A DNA stretch of 39,424 bases, from the IMG/VR virus record IMGVR_UViG_3300003323_001282, positions 1 through 39,424 of that record. One strand, given 5' to 3'. Source of the DNA: a virus. The notes under the pieces were generated by a model, which worked only from the letters and a program-made list of their open reading frames with translations, was not told the DNA's origin and made no database searches. How positions within the stretch are numbered: position 1 is the stretch's first letter; every line of letters begins with the position of its first letter. Of the stretch, positions 16,256-23,719 are shown piece after piece. A program made the translations under genes and the position numbers.

Positions 16256-18091
16256 TCAAGGGCCCGCCTGGGTCGCTATCGGTACCTGGCTGAGGGACGC
16301 GGACGCGGGGCTTGCCGCCAGGGACTCGTCCTGGGGAGGAGCGACCATGCCCATGTCGGGAGGGTTCGCCGCCATCGGGCCCGCCGCTGGCTGGCCCTCG
16401 GGGAAGAACGCCTGCATGTACGCCTGCGGGCTGACCTTCCACAGGACGACCATCTTCGCCGTCTCCATGGGATCCGGGTAGTCGAGCTTCTTGAAGAGCG
16501 TTATCGGGTCGAGCCATCCCGCGTTCGCGAGCTCTATGGCGAGGTTCTGCTCGCTGATCTCGTCCTTCGGCTTCATGGAGTTCGGGGACACCGATATGAC
16601 GAAGCTCCTCTCGAACGCGGCGCTGAGCATCGACACGTACTGGACCGCCCTGCCGCTGCCCATGACCGCGCCGTAGCGCTCCGCGTCGTAGAAGACGCAG
16701 TAGAGCTGGGCCCACCAGTTGAAGATGTTGTCGGCCACCTGCTCGAGCGCGTCGCCTATGCCGCCGCCTATGCGGGTGGAGTCGTGGGACTGGTTGAGGA
16801 TCATCCCCCTGGCGGTCTCGTCGTAGTTGTTGGCCTGGGGCGTCAGTCCCTGCGTGCCGAACACGGAGCGCAGCGTCTCCTTGTCCCTGTCCTGGGCCTG
16901 GAACACGGCTGATGCCACGTCGTTCATCGGCAGGCGCTTTATCGCGTTCTCCACCTGGCCGTCCGGGACGAGCACGGGGTCTCCGTCCTCCAGCGCGCGG
17001 GCGGCCTGCTCGGCGGTCTCCGCGTTGAACGACACGCCCGACAGGGCTATGGAGTTGTTGCCGTTCCGCAGGTTCTTGGATATCTGCAGGTCTCGGTCCA
17101 CGATCCTGTCCTGGTTCGGTATGTTCTGCTCTATGAGGTTGGTGACGTCGTACGGCTGCTCCTGGAGCGAGAACACGGACAGGAAGGTGTAGGGCATCTT
17201 CGGGACAGCGAAGTGGTTGACGCCGGGGGTTGCCGATATAACGACGTTGCCCTCCTCGTCGGTCTGCTCGCCGTCGCCGTAGTTGAAGAACGGGTTGCGG
17301 TGCTTGTCCAGCACCTTGTCCTGGAGCGTGGTGAAGCAGTAGTCGTCGGTCCACCATTCCGTCGTGGCGAGGACCGTTCCCGGCTTGCCGGCCGCCTTGA
17401 GCATTATGTGATCGGCATGGTCGGGGAACTCCTCGGAGAGCTTCTTCGCGGTCTTCTCCATGCGCTCGCCGAGGAAGGCGCCCACGTAGTTGCCGTACTC
17501 GTCCACGTACCCGTCCGGGTCGAGGACGAGGTTCTGCGGCTTCCTGACGTCGGTCTTTATGTCGCCCACGCGCTCGTCCCAGCCGTGCTTGACCACCCCT
17601 ATGAAGTAGATGGACCAGTGCCGCACCATCACGCCGAGCTTCCTGCGGAGGCACAGGACGTCCGCGTGGTACTGGAGCATGGTCTTGAGGTCGTTCGAGG
17701 CGGCCTTTCCCTCCTCGGTGTTGTCCGACCAGACGACCGGCTCGGGGTTCTTGGACAGGGCCTGCGGTATGAACGTCTCCTCGGCCTCGAATATCAGGTT
17801 GGACGCCACGACCTTCTCGCTCTGCCCCTCGGACGCCTCCTGGCGGCCCTGGTAGTACAGCTTGTTCTTCTGCTGGCGCGGCTTTATCTTGGGCAGGTAC
17901 TGGGCGCTCTTCCCTTCCCACTCGTCCTTGAGCGCGAGAAGCTCCGCGTCGTCCATGTCCAGCGCGAGCGAATCCATGTAGTCACCCGACACGCCCTCCT
18001 CTTTCCCTATGCCCGGGCGCGCCTTGTTGTCCCCGCTCTCGACGAGGTCCTGTACTCCGAGTATGTTCTTCTGGAATGCGTCTTCGTTCAT
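16256..18091 (-). CDS. Portal protein
   Basis: A 611-residue protein. I chose the ATG at 18091 (MNEDAFQKNILGVQDLVESG) because the upstream in-frame start at 18115 lies inside a terminator hairpin. N-terminal helices are followed by PRQQKNKLYYQGRQEASEGQ, FIPQALSKNPEPVVWSDNTE, GVVKHGWDERVGDIKTD and NLVLDPDGYVDEYGN, typical of podovirus-type portals. The stretch IPNQDRIVDRDLQISKNLRN and the helical region near residue 400 also fit, and the C-terminus is Pro/Gln/Ala-rich. It forms the ring through which DNA is packaged and to which the tail adaptor binds. It is the first gene of the structural operon, with its own promoter and attenuator-like leader. Confidence 0.85.
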   Translation of the reverse strand: MNEDAFQKNILGVQDLVESGDNKARPGIGKEEGVSGDYMDSLALDMDDAELLALKDEWEGKSAQYLPKIKPRQQKNKLYYQGRQEASEGQSEKVVASNLIFEAEETFIPQALSKNPEPVVWSDNTEEGKAASNDLKTMLQYHADVLCLRRKLGVMVRHWSIYFIGVVKHGWDERVGDIKTDVRKPQNLVLDPDGYVDEYGNYVGAFLGERMEKTAKKLSEEFPDHADHIMLKAAGKPGTVLATTEWWTDDYCFTTLQDKVLDKHRNPFFNYGDGEQTDEEGNVVISATPGVNHFAVPKMPYTFLSVFSLQEQPYDVTNLIEQNIPNQDRIVDRDLQISKNLRNGNNSIALSGVSFNAETAEQAARALEDGDPVLVPDGQVENAIKRLPMNDVASAVFQAQDRDKETLRSVFGTQGLTPQANNYDETARGMILNQSHDSTRIGGGIGDALEQVADNIFNWWAQLYCVFYDAERYGAVMGSGRAVQYVSMLSAAFERSFVISVSPNSMKPKDEISEQNLAIELANAGWLDPITLFKKLDYPDPMETAKMVVLWKVSPQAYMQAFFPEGQPAAGPMAANPPDMGMVAPPQDESLAASPASASLSQVPIATQAGP

Positions 18092-18099
18092 GTGAACGC

Positions 18100-18127
18100 A
18101 AAAAAGCGCCACCATTTCTGGTGACGC
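18100..18127 (-). terminator. Intrinsic terminator in the portal leader (attenuator candidate)
   Basis: On the minus strand GCGTCACC, a short loop and GGTGGCGC form an 8-pair stem (one U-G pair) followed by six T. The same DNA read on the plus strand has a C-A mismatch and no T-run, so the signal is directional. The T-run ends only 8 bases before the portal ATG, leaving no room for a promoter in between, so transcripts for portal must read through it. Confidence 0.75.
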
Positions 18128-18190
18128 TCTTCGTGGAGTTAGTCGCGGCCCTCGGGCCGGATACCGCCTTATATTGAAACTGTCCCGGCA

Positions 18191-18219
18191 ATCATACTAC
18201 TTTCTTTTTTGCAATGCAA
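18191..18219 (-). promoter_or_regulatory. Sigma70-type promoter for the structural operon
   Basis: Minus-strand TTGCAT (18219-18214), a 17-base spacer and TATGAT (18196-18191). It lies between the small gene after terL and the portal gene, upstream of a leader of about 90 bases that contains a CGGCCC/GGGCCG hairpin and then the terminator at 18100-18127. Confidence 0.65.
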
Positions 18220-18226
18220 GAGGTTG

Positions 18227-18436
18227 CTATTCCACCACCTTGTAATGCTCGTGCTTGTCTATCTTCGCCACCCTGCCGAGGGCGTCGAAGTGCACCTCCA
18301 CGCTGCCGTTCTTCAGGTTGAACGCCCCGATGTCCTCCATGGCCTTCATGAAGGCGAACCTCTGCTGGAAGCGCACGAACAGAACCGCCTCGTCTGGGGT
18401 TATGTACACCGGTATCTGCTCTTGGGCCTGCGTCAT
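18227..18436 (-). CDS. Small conserved-looking protein after terL, 69 aa
   Basis: MTQAQEQIPVYITPDEAVLF opens the protein; VRFQQRFAFMKAMEDIGAFN and SVEVHFDALGRVAKIDKHEH follow. A helix and a short beta sheet are likely, with no known domain. The start ATG shares its A with the terminase stop (TGATG), so the two are coupled. It is the last gene before the portal promoter. Small proteins of this size often sit between terminase and portal; function unknown. Confidence 0.65.
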   Translation of the reverse strand: MTQAQEQIPVYITPDEAVLFVRFQQRFAFMKAMEDIGAFNLKNGSVEVHFDALGRVAKIDKHEHYKVVE

Positions 18437-19854
18437 CAGAATTGGACCTTATATCTCTCTGATCTCTTAACCACCCTGGCAGCCGGCATCGATCCGTCGG
18501 CGGCGGAGGCGGCCTGCACGCCCCTCATGAACGAGTCGTTGCCCTTGACGACGGTGGCGAGCGGCGTGGCGAACCTGTCCATGCCGACCAGGCCGTAGAG
18601 CATCGACATGAACCAGTGGTCCGGCCCCTTTCTCTTCCACACCCACCTCCAGCCGTACTGCGGGTCGTTCTCGTCGTGGCCCTGCACCTCCTTGACGCGG
18701 TATATGTTCCTGGCGTGCTCGAAGAACGGCCTCCAGTCCTCCCTGGTCCCGTTGAACGCGATCCTCTGCTCCTTGATCTGGTCCACTATGAGCTGCACCA
18801 TCCTGTTCCTGTCCACGAGCACCTTCCCGTGCTCGCCGTCCTCGCCCCATCGGATTAGCTCCTTGCTCCTGCTCTCCTTGGTGAACCAGCAAAGGAACAC
18901 GCGGCCCGGGTACTCGGCCTGCAGCTTCCTTATGCCTATGAGGTCGCCGCCCTGGTCGGCCACGAGGACGGAGCCCTTGTACTCGTCCAGCCTCCTCTTT
19001 ATCTCGTCGTACGGGTCGTAGCCCGGCTCGCCCTCCATCTCCTCGACGCTCGGGCAGCGTCCGTGGTAGAAGACGCCCTGCCTGTTCTGGAGCGTGTAGT
19101 ATATGTCGTGGCCCGTGTCCACGCCTATGACCACCCTCGGCTCCTGCGCGTTCTCCTCGTCGGTGAGGCATTTCAGCAGCGCCTCCTCCTTCACTATGTC
19201 GTTCGGGCTTATGAAAGGCTCGCCCAGCCACTTCTGCCTGTAGAGCGTGGGCCTCTTCGCCCTGTCGTCCTCTATCTCGTTCTTGACCACGTCGGGGAGC
19301 CACCCGTACTTCTCGGCCACGTCGTAGTTGACGTTTATAACGAGGGCGTTGGGCCTTCCCTCCAGGACGAGCCTCTCGTGCACGGGGTCGTTCTCCAGGA
19401 GGCGGTTGTAGGTGTAGATGATCCTCGAGCCGTCCTTTCGCACCGTGGGGGTCAGGACCTCCAGGCTGGCCTTGCTCACGGTCTGCGCCTCCTCCACCCA
19501 GGCTATGTCTATGCCCTCGATGGACTTTATGCTCTGCTCGTTGTTCCACAGGCCCTTGAACAGGAAGTCGGAGCCGTTCACCCTGTTGACTATCGCCTTG
19601 TCCGTCACCTCGAAGTCGTCGAGGCCGTAGAGCCTTATGAGGTCCGACAGGAGCTGGTGCGAGGACTCGGATATGGAGTTCTGGAACTCCCTGAAGCAGG
19701 CGACGCGCGTCTTAGCCCTCCTGGCCTCTATGAGGAGGTACCTCGCCACGGTGTGGCTCTTCAGCGAGTAGCGTCCGCCGTATATCGCGGCCTCGCGCCA
19801 CCCCGGCTCGAAGAGCCTAGCGTACTCCCTCGGTATCTGTATCAGCTTTTTCAT
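18436..19854 (-). CDS. terL: Terminase large subunit
   Basis: A 472-residue two-domain packaging motor. The N-terminal ATPase has a Walker A-like loop near residues 25-34 (YGGRYSLKSH) and Walker B near 115-122 (GIDIAWVEEA), with a later TPTVRKDGSRIIYTYNR segment. The C-terminal RNase H-like nuclease has acidic motifs GVDTGHD (D246, D250) and VADQGGD (D300, D304). It cuts concatemeric DNA and pumps it through the portal. It overlaps terS by 38 bases. The best match in memory is the Terminase_3 / PBSX-type group. The order terS-terL-small gene-portal is the usual one. Confidence 0.9.
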   Translation of the reverse strand: MKKLIQIPREYARLFEPGWREAAIYGGRYSLKSHTVARYLLIEARRAKTRVACFREFQNSISESSHQLLSDLIRLYGLDDFEVTDKAIVNRVNGSDFLFKGLWNNEQSIKSIEGIDIAWVEEAQTVSKASLEVLTPTVRKDGSRIIYTYNRLLENDPVHERLVLEGRPNALVINVNYDVAEKYGWLPDVVKNEIEDDRAKRPTLYRQKWLGEPFISPNDIVKEEALLKCLTDEENAQEPRVVIGVDTGHDIYYTLQNRQGVFYHGRCPSVEEMEGEPGYDPYDEIKRRLDEYKGSVLVADQGGDLIGIRKLQAEYPGRVFLCWFTKESRSKELIRWGEDGEHGKVLVDRNRMVQLIVDQIKEQRIAFNGTREDWRPFFEHARNIYRVKEVQGHDENDPQYGWRWVWKRKGPDHWFMSMLYGLVGMDRFATPLATVVKGNDSFMRGVQAASAADGSMPAARVVKRSERYKVQF

Positions 19855-20251
19855 CTATGAATTGAACGAGGATGGGCTGGACGCTGCCGCCCTTCGACGT
19901 CAGGTCGGTGTCAACCGCGTCCCTGTAGCCGTGCTTCGTGAGCAGGACCTTGGCGATCGTCGGGTTGTAGGTGCCCGCGAGGCCGTTGTTTATGAGCCTG
20001 TCCTCCTGCTCGGACCCCACCTCCTCCATAATGTCCGAAAACCCATCGTGGGCTTCGGACCATTTGTACAGCGTGTCCCTCGATATCCCGAGGTGCCTCG
20101 CCAGCCCTCCCTTCGTGGGCACTTTCACGACGCGCCTGAACGCGGGCTTGTCGCCGGGGCCCGCCTCCACCTCTACGCCGTCCTTGCAGGCAGACAGGTA
20201 CTCTCTCGCCTTCGCCAGCATCTCGTCGCTATAGTCGGTCGGCCTCGCCAT
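19817..20251 (-). CDS. terS: Terminase small subunit
   Basis: A 144-residue DNA-recognition subunit of the packaging motor. It opens MARPTDYSDEMLAKAREYLS, the usual start of the small terminase 'DNA-packaging protein' group. A helix-turn-helix follows (KGGLARHLGISRDTLYKWSE), then a helical oligomerisation part (EVGSEQEDRLINNGLAG, TIAKVLLTKHGYRD). It overlaps both the upstream gene (23 bases) and terL (38 bases), so the three are translated as a coupled set. Confidence 0.85.
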   Translation of the reverse strand: MARPTDYSDEMLAKAREYLSACKDGVEVEAGPGDKPAFRRVVKVPTKGGLARHLGISRDTLYKWSEAHDGFSDIMEEVGSEQEDRLINNGLAGTYNPTIAKVLLTKHGYRDAVDTDLTSKGGSVQPILVQFIDEKADTDTEGVR

Positions 20252-20459
20252 AGAACAGCCTGATTAGCTCCTCGTTCTTACCCTTCTCGACCGGGACGGC
20301 GTCGAGGACGAAGTGGTAGTCCTTCGCGCCGCCCTCGTAGTCAAGCCTCAGCGAGAGCTGCCCCTTGCTGGTCTCGGCTATGGCGTGCGATATGTGCGAG
20401 AGCTTCAGCGCCCGCATAATCGCGTTGTCGTGCCTGGCCTTTGTCTTGAGTTGGTCCAT
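20229..20459 (-). CDS. Small protein of unknown function, 76 aa
   Basis: MDQLKTKARHDNAIMRALKL, then SHISHAIAETSKGQLSLRLD and a short acidic end (ELIRLFYGEADRL). It begins one base after the stop of the Cys-rich protein and overlaps terS by 23 bases. The position at the head of the packaging genes suggests a helper, but no domain is recognised. Confidence 0.6.
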   Translation of the reverse strand: MDQLKTKARHDNAIMRALKLSHISHAIAETSKGQLSLRLDYEGGAKDYHFVLDAVPVEKGKNEELIRLFYGEADRL

Positions 20460-20460
20460 G

Positions 20461-20628
20461 TTACTTGGTTAGATCCACCGCCCTTTTAAGCCTCCTGTGG
20501 CACCTTCCGCACAGCTCCTTCTCCGTCGTTATCGGCCTGCTGCTGACCTTCGGCACCAGGAACCTGCGCTTCGCCACGTACACCCTCCATTTCCCGCACC
20601 TGCCCTCGCAACGCTTGAAGAACGGCAT
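20461..20628 (-). CDS. Zinc-ribbon-like microprotein, 55 aa
   Basis: The ATG at 20628 follows the groEL-like stop by 2 bases. The protein is basic with two Cys pairs, CEGRC near residue 7 and CGRCHRRL near residue 40, likely one zinc site. Arg/Lys-rich linkers (KWRVYVAKRRFL) suggest nucleic acid contact. It is too short for standard gene calling but keeps a single frame with correct stop-start spacing on both sides. Function unknown. Confidence 0.6.
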   Translation of the reverse strand: MPFFKRCEGRCGKWRVYVAKRRFLVPKVSSRPITTEKELCGRCHRRLKRAVDLTK

Positions 20629-20630
20629 GG

Positions 20631-22127
20631 CTAGAACCTCATGCCCTTGGCCTTAAGCATGTCCATGGCGGCCTGGTCCACCGTCTTAGGGGGCAGCGTG
20701 ATGGCCATGCCGGACGTTATGAACGTGGACGCGAGGCCCACCGCGTTCCTGACCGCGTTCTTAACCACCTTCGCCGCGTCCAAGACCCTCGGGTCCGGGT
20801 CGCCGGCCACGCCGCTCGCGAGTATCTGCCTTCGCGGCTCCCTGAGCGCCGCGGCCATGACCCTGCCGGCCGGGGTGTCGGGCATCGATTCCGCGGCCCT
20901 GTGGAGCGCCATCCCCGCTCCCGCCACCGCCCCGTCCATGAGGGCCAGGCGGGCCGAGGCGGCGCCGTCCTCGGCCTTGGGCTTCAGGTACGACAGCTCC
21001 GACTCGCTGTTCGACCCTATCTTCAGCGTCGCCGTCCTGGAGTTGAGCCACTGCAGCCTTATGAGGCTGTCGTTGTCGCCCTTGGCCCTGAGGCGCTCGA
21101 CGTGTCCCGACACGTCGGCCCCTCCGGTTATGACCGCCTCGTCCTCGTCGACCGATATCCTGGCGCACGTGCCGAGGTGGTCGAGGCGCAGGCCCTTGAA
21201 CGTGACGCCCGTTGCGTCCTCCACTATCGTCGCGCCGGTCGCCTTGGCGAAGTCCTCGAACACGTAGCCCTTCCACAGGGTCGGTGCCTTGACTATGAGT
21301 ATCTTGGCCACGCCGTCCCTGTGCGCCCTGATCATGGCCGAGGCGACCGAAGGGTCCATGTCGTCGGTGAATATCACCAGCGGGCGGCCGGATATCGGCG
21401 ATCCGTCGGTCGTCAGCTTCTCCATGAGCGGGTTTATCTCTCCCAGGCTGGATATCCTGCGCTTGGTGACCAGCACCACCGGGTTCTCGTACGCGGCCTT
21501 GCCGTCCCTGCCGGCCATGGAGGCCGCGAGGTATCCGGTGCCGGAGAACCTGATGCCCTCGGTCGCCGTGAAGTACGTCTGATGGGTGTCCGAGCCCTCT
21601 ATGTGCACCACGCCGTCCCTGCCTACGGCCCTGAACGTGTCGCCTATGGCCTTTCCGAGCGCCTCGCTCTCCGCGGCTATCGACGCCACGCGGTCGACGT
21701 CGTCCACCGTGACGGGGGACTTCGACGCGTCTATGGCCGCCTCCACCGCCGGTATGAGCGCGTCCAGGCCGCGCTTGAGATCCAGCGGGCTCTCGTCGGA
21801 AGCAGCCACGCCGTCGAGTATGGCCTCCGCCATGATGGCGGTCGTCTTCCTTCCGTCCTTGCTCACCTTGTCCGCCCTGTCCATGAGCTCCTTGAGGTAG
21901 CTGATGCCCAGCCTCTGGTAGGGGTCCGTCGGGTTTATCAGGGACACTATCTTGCGCGCGTCGTTGGCGACCTCGTGGTACGGGTACAGCTCAGCCTCGA
22001 TCGACGCGTTCACCCCCCTCGGACCGTAGGCCTTCCTAACGGCCCTCGTGCCGATCTTGAAGCCTGCCACCTGCGCGGAGAACGCGTCCCTGTCGAATTT
22101 TATGTTGCTATCTGCCTGGGTATTCAT
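20631..22127 (-). CDS. groEL: GroEL-like chaperonin (HSP60), divergent phage form
   Basis: A 498-residue group I chaperonin, about 50 residues shorter than bacterial GroEL. Matching landmarks: AYGPRGVNASIE (residues 34-44; GroEL GPKGRNV), KDGRKTTAIMAEAI (90-103; GroEL GDGTTTATVLAQAI, with Thr to Arg/Lys changes), and the apical APTLWKGYVFEDFAKATGAT (281-300). Further landmarks are AEDGAASARLALMDGAVAG (385-403, keeping the catalytic Asp position) and DAAKVVKNAVRNAVGLAS (450-467). The Gly-Gly-Met tail is missing. It would fold phage proteins such as capsid inside an ATP-driven cage with the GroES-like partner at 22328. It overlaps the upstream gene by 20 bases. A thermosome relation is unlikely given these motifs. 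Confidence 0.85.
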   Translation of the reverse strand: MNTQADSNIKFDRDAFSAQVAGFKIGTRAVRKAYGPRGVNASIEAELYPYHEVANDARKIVSLINPTDPYQRLGISYLKELMDRADKVSKDGRKTTAIMAEAILDGVAASDESPLDLKRGLDALIPAVEAAIDASKSPVTVDDVDRVASIAAESEALGKAIGDTFRAVGRDGVVHIEGSDTHQTYFTATEGIRFSGTGYLAASMAGRDGKAAYENPVVLVTKRRISSLGEINPLMEKLTTDGSPISGRPLVIFTDDMDPSVASAMIRAHRDGVAKILIVKAPTLWKGYVFEDFAKATGATIVEDATGVTFKGLRLDHLGTCARISVDEDEAVITGGADVSGHVERLRAKGDNDSLIRLQWLNSRTATLKIGSNSESELSYLKPKAEDGAASARLALMDGAVAGAGMALHRAAESMPDTPAGRVMAAALREPRRQILASGVAGDPDPRVLDAAKVVKNAVRNAVGLASTFITSGMAITLPPKTVDQAAMDMLKAKGMRF

Positions 22128-22341
22128 GTGAAAATAGTTTGTGGTTCCTCGGTAGGGCTAAACGTATGTGCCATGCTATGTATTCCAGGTTGTCCGCCTT
22201 GCCGTCGAACACCTTGAACACCTTCGCCTTCCCGCATATCTCGCACCGCTCCTCGACCGCGTCTGGCCATTGGCGCGATATGGACATCCTGTGGAGCCAT
22301 ATGCCCTTGCAGCGGGAGTTGTCCCAGCTAGTCCTGCTCAT
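22108..22341 (-). CDS. Small Cys-containing protein between groES and groEL, 77 aa
   Basis: MSRTSWDNSRCKGIWLHRMS is followed by ERCEICGKAKVFKVFDGKAD, with a CxxC knuckle plus an earlier Cys, and a basic C-terminus (LPRNHKLFSHEYPGR). It overlaps groES by 14 bases and groEL by 20, so all three are translated as one unit. The CEICGK motif is typical of single zinc knuckles. A chaperonin accessory role is possible from its position but nothing in the sequence shows it. Confidence 0.6.
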   Translation of the reverse strand: MSRTSWDNSRCKGIWLHRMSISRQWPDAVEERCEICGKAKVFKVFDGKADNLEYIAWHIRLALPRNHKLFSHEYPGR

Positions 22342-22594
22342 GTATGGTTCCCAACAGGAATTCCGAGGATTCGGGCACGAAGTAGTGGGTGACGCCGTCT
22401 ATCTCCAGGGACGAAATGCCCCAGACGAGGTAACCGACTGTGTCGCCGACCTTGATCTCCTTCACCTCGCTGCCGACCGCGACCACCTTGCCGTACTCGC
22501 ACAGGGACTTCCTGTCCGAAACGAGGACCTGGCGCTTCTCCACCGGCTCTATGAGCATGTTATTGCCGAACGGTATTATTTTATGCTTTGCCAT
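22328..22594 (-). CDS. groES: GroES-like co-chaperonin
   Basis: An 88-residue cpn10. IIPFGNNMLIEPVEKRQ is the first strand (GroES 'IRPLHDRVIVKR'-like). EYGKVVAVGSEVKEIKVGDT keeps the G-x-V-xxVG and VKxGDxV signature, and YFVPESSEFLLGTI matches the C-terminal strand. The mobile loop is short and altered (LVSDRKSLCE), as in phage-encoded caps such as T4 gp31, which also fit unusual clients. It would cap the GroEL-like ring made two genes downstream. Family identity is clear from length and pattern; pairing with the phage GroEL rather than the host one is inferred. Confidence 0.82.
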   Translation of the reverse strand: MAKHKIIPFGNNMLIEPVEKRQVLVSDRKSLCEYGKVVAVGSEVKEIKVGDTVGYLVWGISSLEIDGVTHYFVPESSEFLLGTIHEQD

Positions 22595-22793
22595 TCACTA
22601 TTTCGTCTATTGGATCCACCTTCCTTGCCTTTATAATCTGAGCCATCTGCGGGTTCTTCTGCGCCTGCGCCGCACGGTCGGACTTAACGATCAGTGTATT
22701 CCTTGCATGCTCGCCAAGGGCGTCGATGGACACCTTCTCCACAGACACGCTGCTCAGGCGCCACAGGTTCCTAACCCTTGTTAGGAGTGACAT
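22581..22793 (-). CDS. Small basic protein, 70 aa
   Basis: MSLLTRVRNLWRLSSVSVEK, then ARNTLIVKSDRAAQAQKNPQ and a C-terminus KVDPIDEIVNGKA. It overlaps the upstream gene by 23 bases and groES by 14. No motif is recognised; a helical fold is likely. As the second gene of the chaperonin-packaging operon it may be structural or regulatory. Confidence 0.55.
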   Translation of the reverse strand: MSLLTRVRNLWRLSSVSVEKVSIDALGEHARNTLIVKSDRAAQAQKNPQMAQIIKARKVDPIDEIVNGKA

Positions 22794-23004
22794 CCTGTAT
22801 CGGTGACTTAACCGCGTCGTACTTCGTGTCGCGGAGGTAGGGTATGACGCTGTCGGCGAACACGTCCTTGCCTATGGCCGCGCCGATGTTCATCTTCTCG
22901 ACAACCGCCGCCGGCGTGAGCTGCAAGTCCTTCAGGGCGGCGAGGGCCTTCGCCTCCCTTTCCCTTATGTCCTTGACCTGATCCTCGGTGTATTGGTGCT
23001 GCAT
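22771..23004 (-). CDS. First gene of the chaperonin-packaging operon, 77 aa
   Basis: I chose the ATG at 23004 (MQHQYTEDQVKDIREREAKA); an earlier in-frame ATG at 23055 lies in the terminator hairpin of the leader. The protein is helical and acidic, with ALAALKDLQLTPAAVVEKMN and KDVFADSVIPYLRDTKYDAV. No family is recognised. Its start comes 17 bases after the T-rich tract of a leader terminator, and its promoter is at 23080-23107, so it opens the transcription unit that makes GroES, GroEL and terminase. Confidence 0.6.
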   Translation of the reverse strand: MQHQYTEDQVKDIREREAKALAALKDLQLTPAAVVEKMNIGAAIGKDVFADSVIPYLRDTKYDAVKSPIQDVTPNKG

Positions 23005-23021
23005 GTGGGTTTCTACTGTAT

Positions 23022-23057
23022 TAAAATAAAAAGGGCGCGCGAAAGACGCGAGCACCC
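23022..23057 (-). terminator. Intrinsic terminator in the leader of the chaperonin operon
   Basis: On the minus strand GGGTG-CT-CGCG, loop TCTTT, CGCG-CGCCC form a nine-pair stem with a 2-base bulge, followed by TTTTTATTTT. It lies between the promoter at 23080-23107 and the start codon at 23004, as in the portal, integrase and protease leaders. Confidence 0.7.
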
Positions 23058-23079
23058 TAACACCCCCTTATTACCATTG

Positions 23080-23107
23080 ATAATAGCACATTACCCGCAT
23101 AACGCAA
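23080..23107 (-). promoter_or_regulatory. Sigma70-type promoter for the chaperonin-packaging operon
   Basis: Minus-strand TTGCGT (23107-23102), a 16-base spacer and TATTAT (23085-23080). The transcript would begin near 23073 and run through the terminator at 23022-23057 before reaching the ATG at 23004. Confidence 0.5.
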
Positions 23108-23145
23108 TTGCGCTCCTCAAATATTCGTTTCGAAGTTAGATGTAG

Positions 23146-23258
23146 TTGCAAATGTTTTGCAACTATGCTATCGTATGTCGGTCAGGGGTAGAGCACATCA
23201 TCCCCGCCGATCGGAGGGGCCGCCAGCCGCGTTGTATAGGCTGGCGGCTTTTCTATTT
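23146..23258 (+). ncRNA. Candidate plus-strand small RNA with its own promoter and terminator
   Basis: TTGCAA (23146-23151), a 17-base spacer and TATCGT (23169-23174) give a modest promoter. The predicted RNA of about 80 bases holds a CCCC/GGGG hairpin (around 23201-23219). It ends with a perfect 10-pair stem (GCCGCCAGCC 23219-23228 with GGCTGGCGGC 23239-23248) followed by TTTTCTATTT: a strong terminator. No convincing protein is encoded on this strand here. It is antisense to the end of the 35-residue gene at 23253-23360. The GGGGTAGAGC stretch looks slightly tRNA-like, but no cloverleaf forms. Confidence 0.5.
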
Positions 23259-23360
23259 CATGCAACCCTCCCTGAACTTGCGCGCCGCCCACGATGGCAT
23301 GCCCTCTTCCTCCCATCTTGAGGATATCCACGACGCGATCCTTTTCAGTATTTTAATCAT
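23253..23360 (-). CDS. Microprotein, 35 aa, possibly leaderless
   Basis: MIKILKRIASWISSRWEEEG, then MPSWAARKFREGCMK and TAG: an amphipathic, Trp-containing helix. A perfect TATAAT lies 6 bases before the ATG, which would put the transcript start at or next to the start codon; the -35 is poor. Its stop abuts the plus-strand terminator stem at 23219-23252. Real coding is plausible from the start context and composition but unproven. Confidence 0.4.
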   Translation of the reverse strand: MIKILKRIASWISSRWEEEGMPSWAARKFREGCMK

Positions 23361-23414
23361 ACGCTTATTATACCTTACCCTCGCCGCCCACGATGTCTGC
23401 GGCTGCTTTCCGCT

Positions 23415-23690
23415 TTATGGCCTAGGTGGATTGTTCGGATTGCCTTTCAGGTATATCCTCGGCTCGCCGGGCCTCCTGAAGTCGTACCACTCCACCTGCG
23501 GATCGTCTACCTCGGTCACGAAGACGACGTTTTCCCCGCATCCGTTGTTTCCATCGCAGTCCTTATGTTTGAGGAAGAAGTCGTTATGGTCGCCTTCCTC
23601 TCCGACGCAGTACCAGTCTCCGTAGTTCTTCAGCAGAACCTTGCACCAGTTGTCCGCCCTGCACACCGCCCACAGCCTGTTGTTAGCCAT
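23415..23690 (-). CDS. Hypothetical protein, 91 aa, Cys/Trp-rich
   Basis: MANNRLWAVCRADNWCKVLL, then GDWYCVGEEGDHNDFFLKHK and CDGNNGCGENVVFVTEVDD; five Cys and several Trp suggest a small disulphide- or metal-stabilised fold. The C-terminus is Pro/Asn-rich. No family is recognised. It is the last clear gene of the accessory operon. Confidence 0.6.
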   Translation of the reverse strand: MANNRLWAVCRADNWCKVLLKNYGDWYCVGEEGDHNDFFLKHKDCDGNNGCGENVVFVTEVDDPQVEWYDFRRPGEPRIYLKGNPNNPPRP

Positions 23691-23719
23691 ATTTATTAAG
23701 GTTAATCGACCTCATCTCC

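Noticed and set aside
23175-23220. tRNA-like GGGGTAGAGC words in the plus-strand small RNA
   Set aside because: No acceptor, T-arm or anticodon arm can be paired around it.
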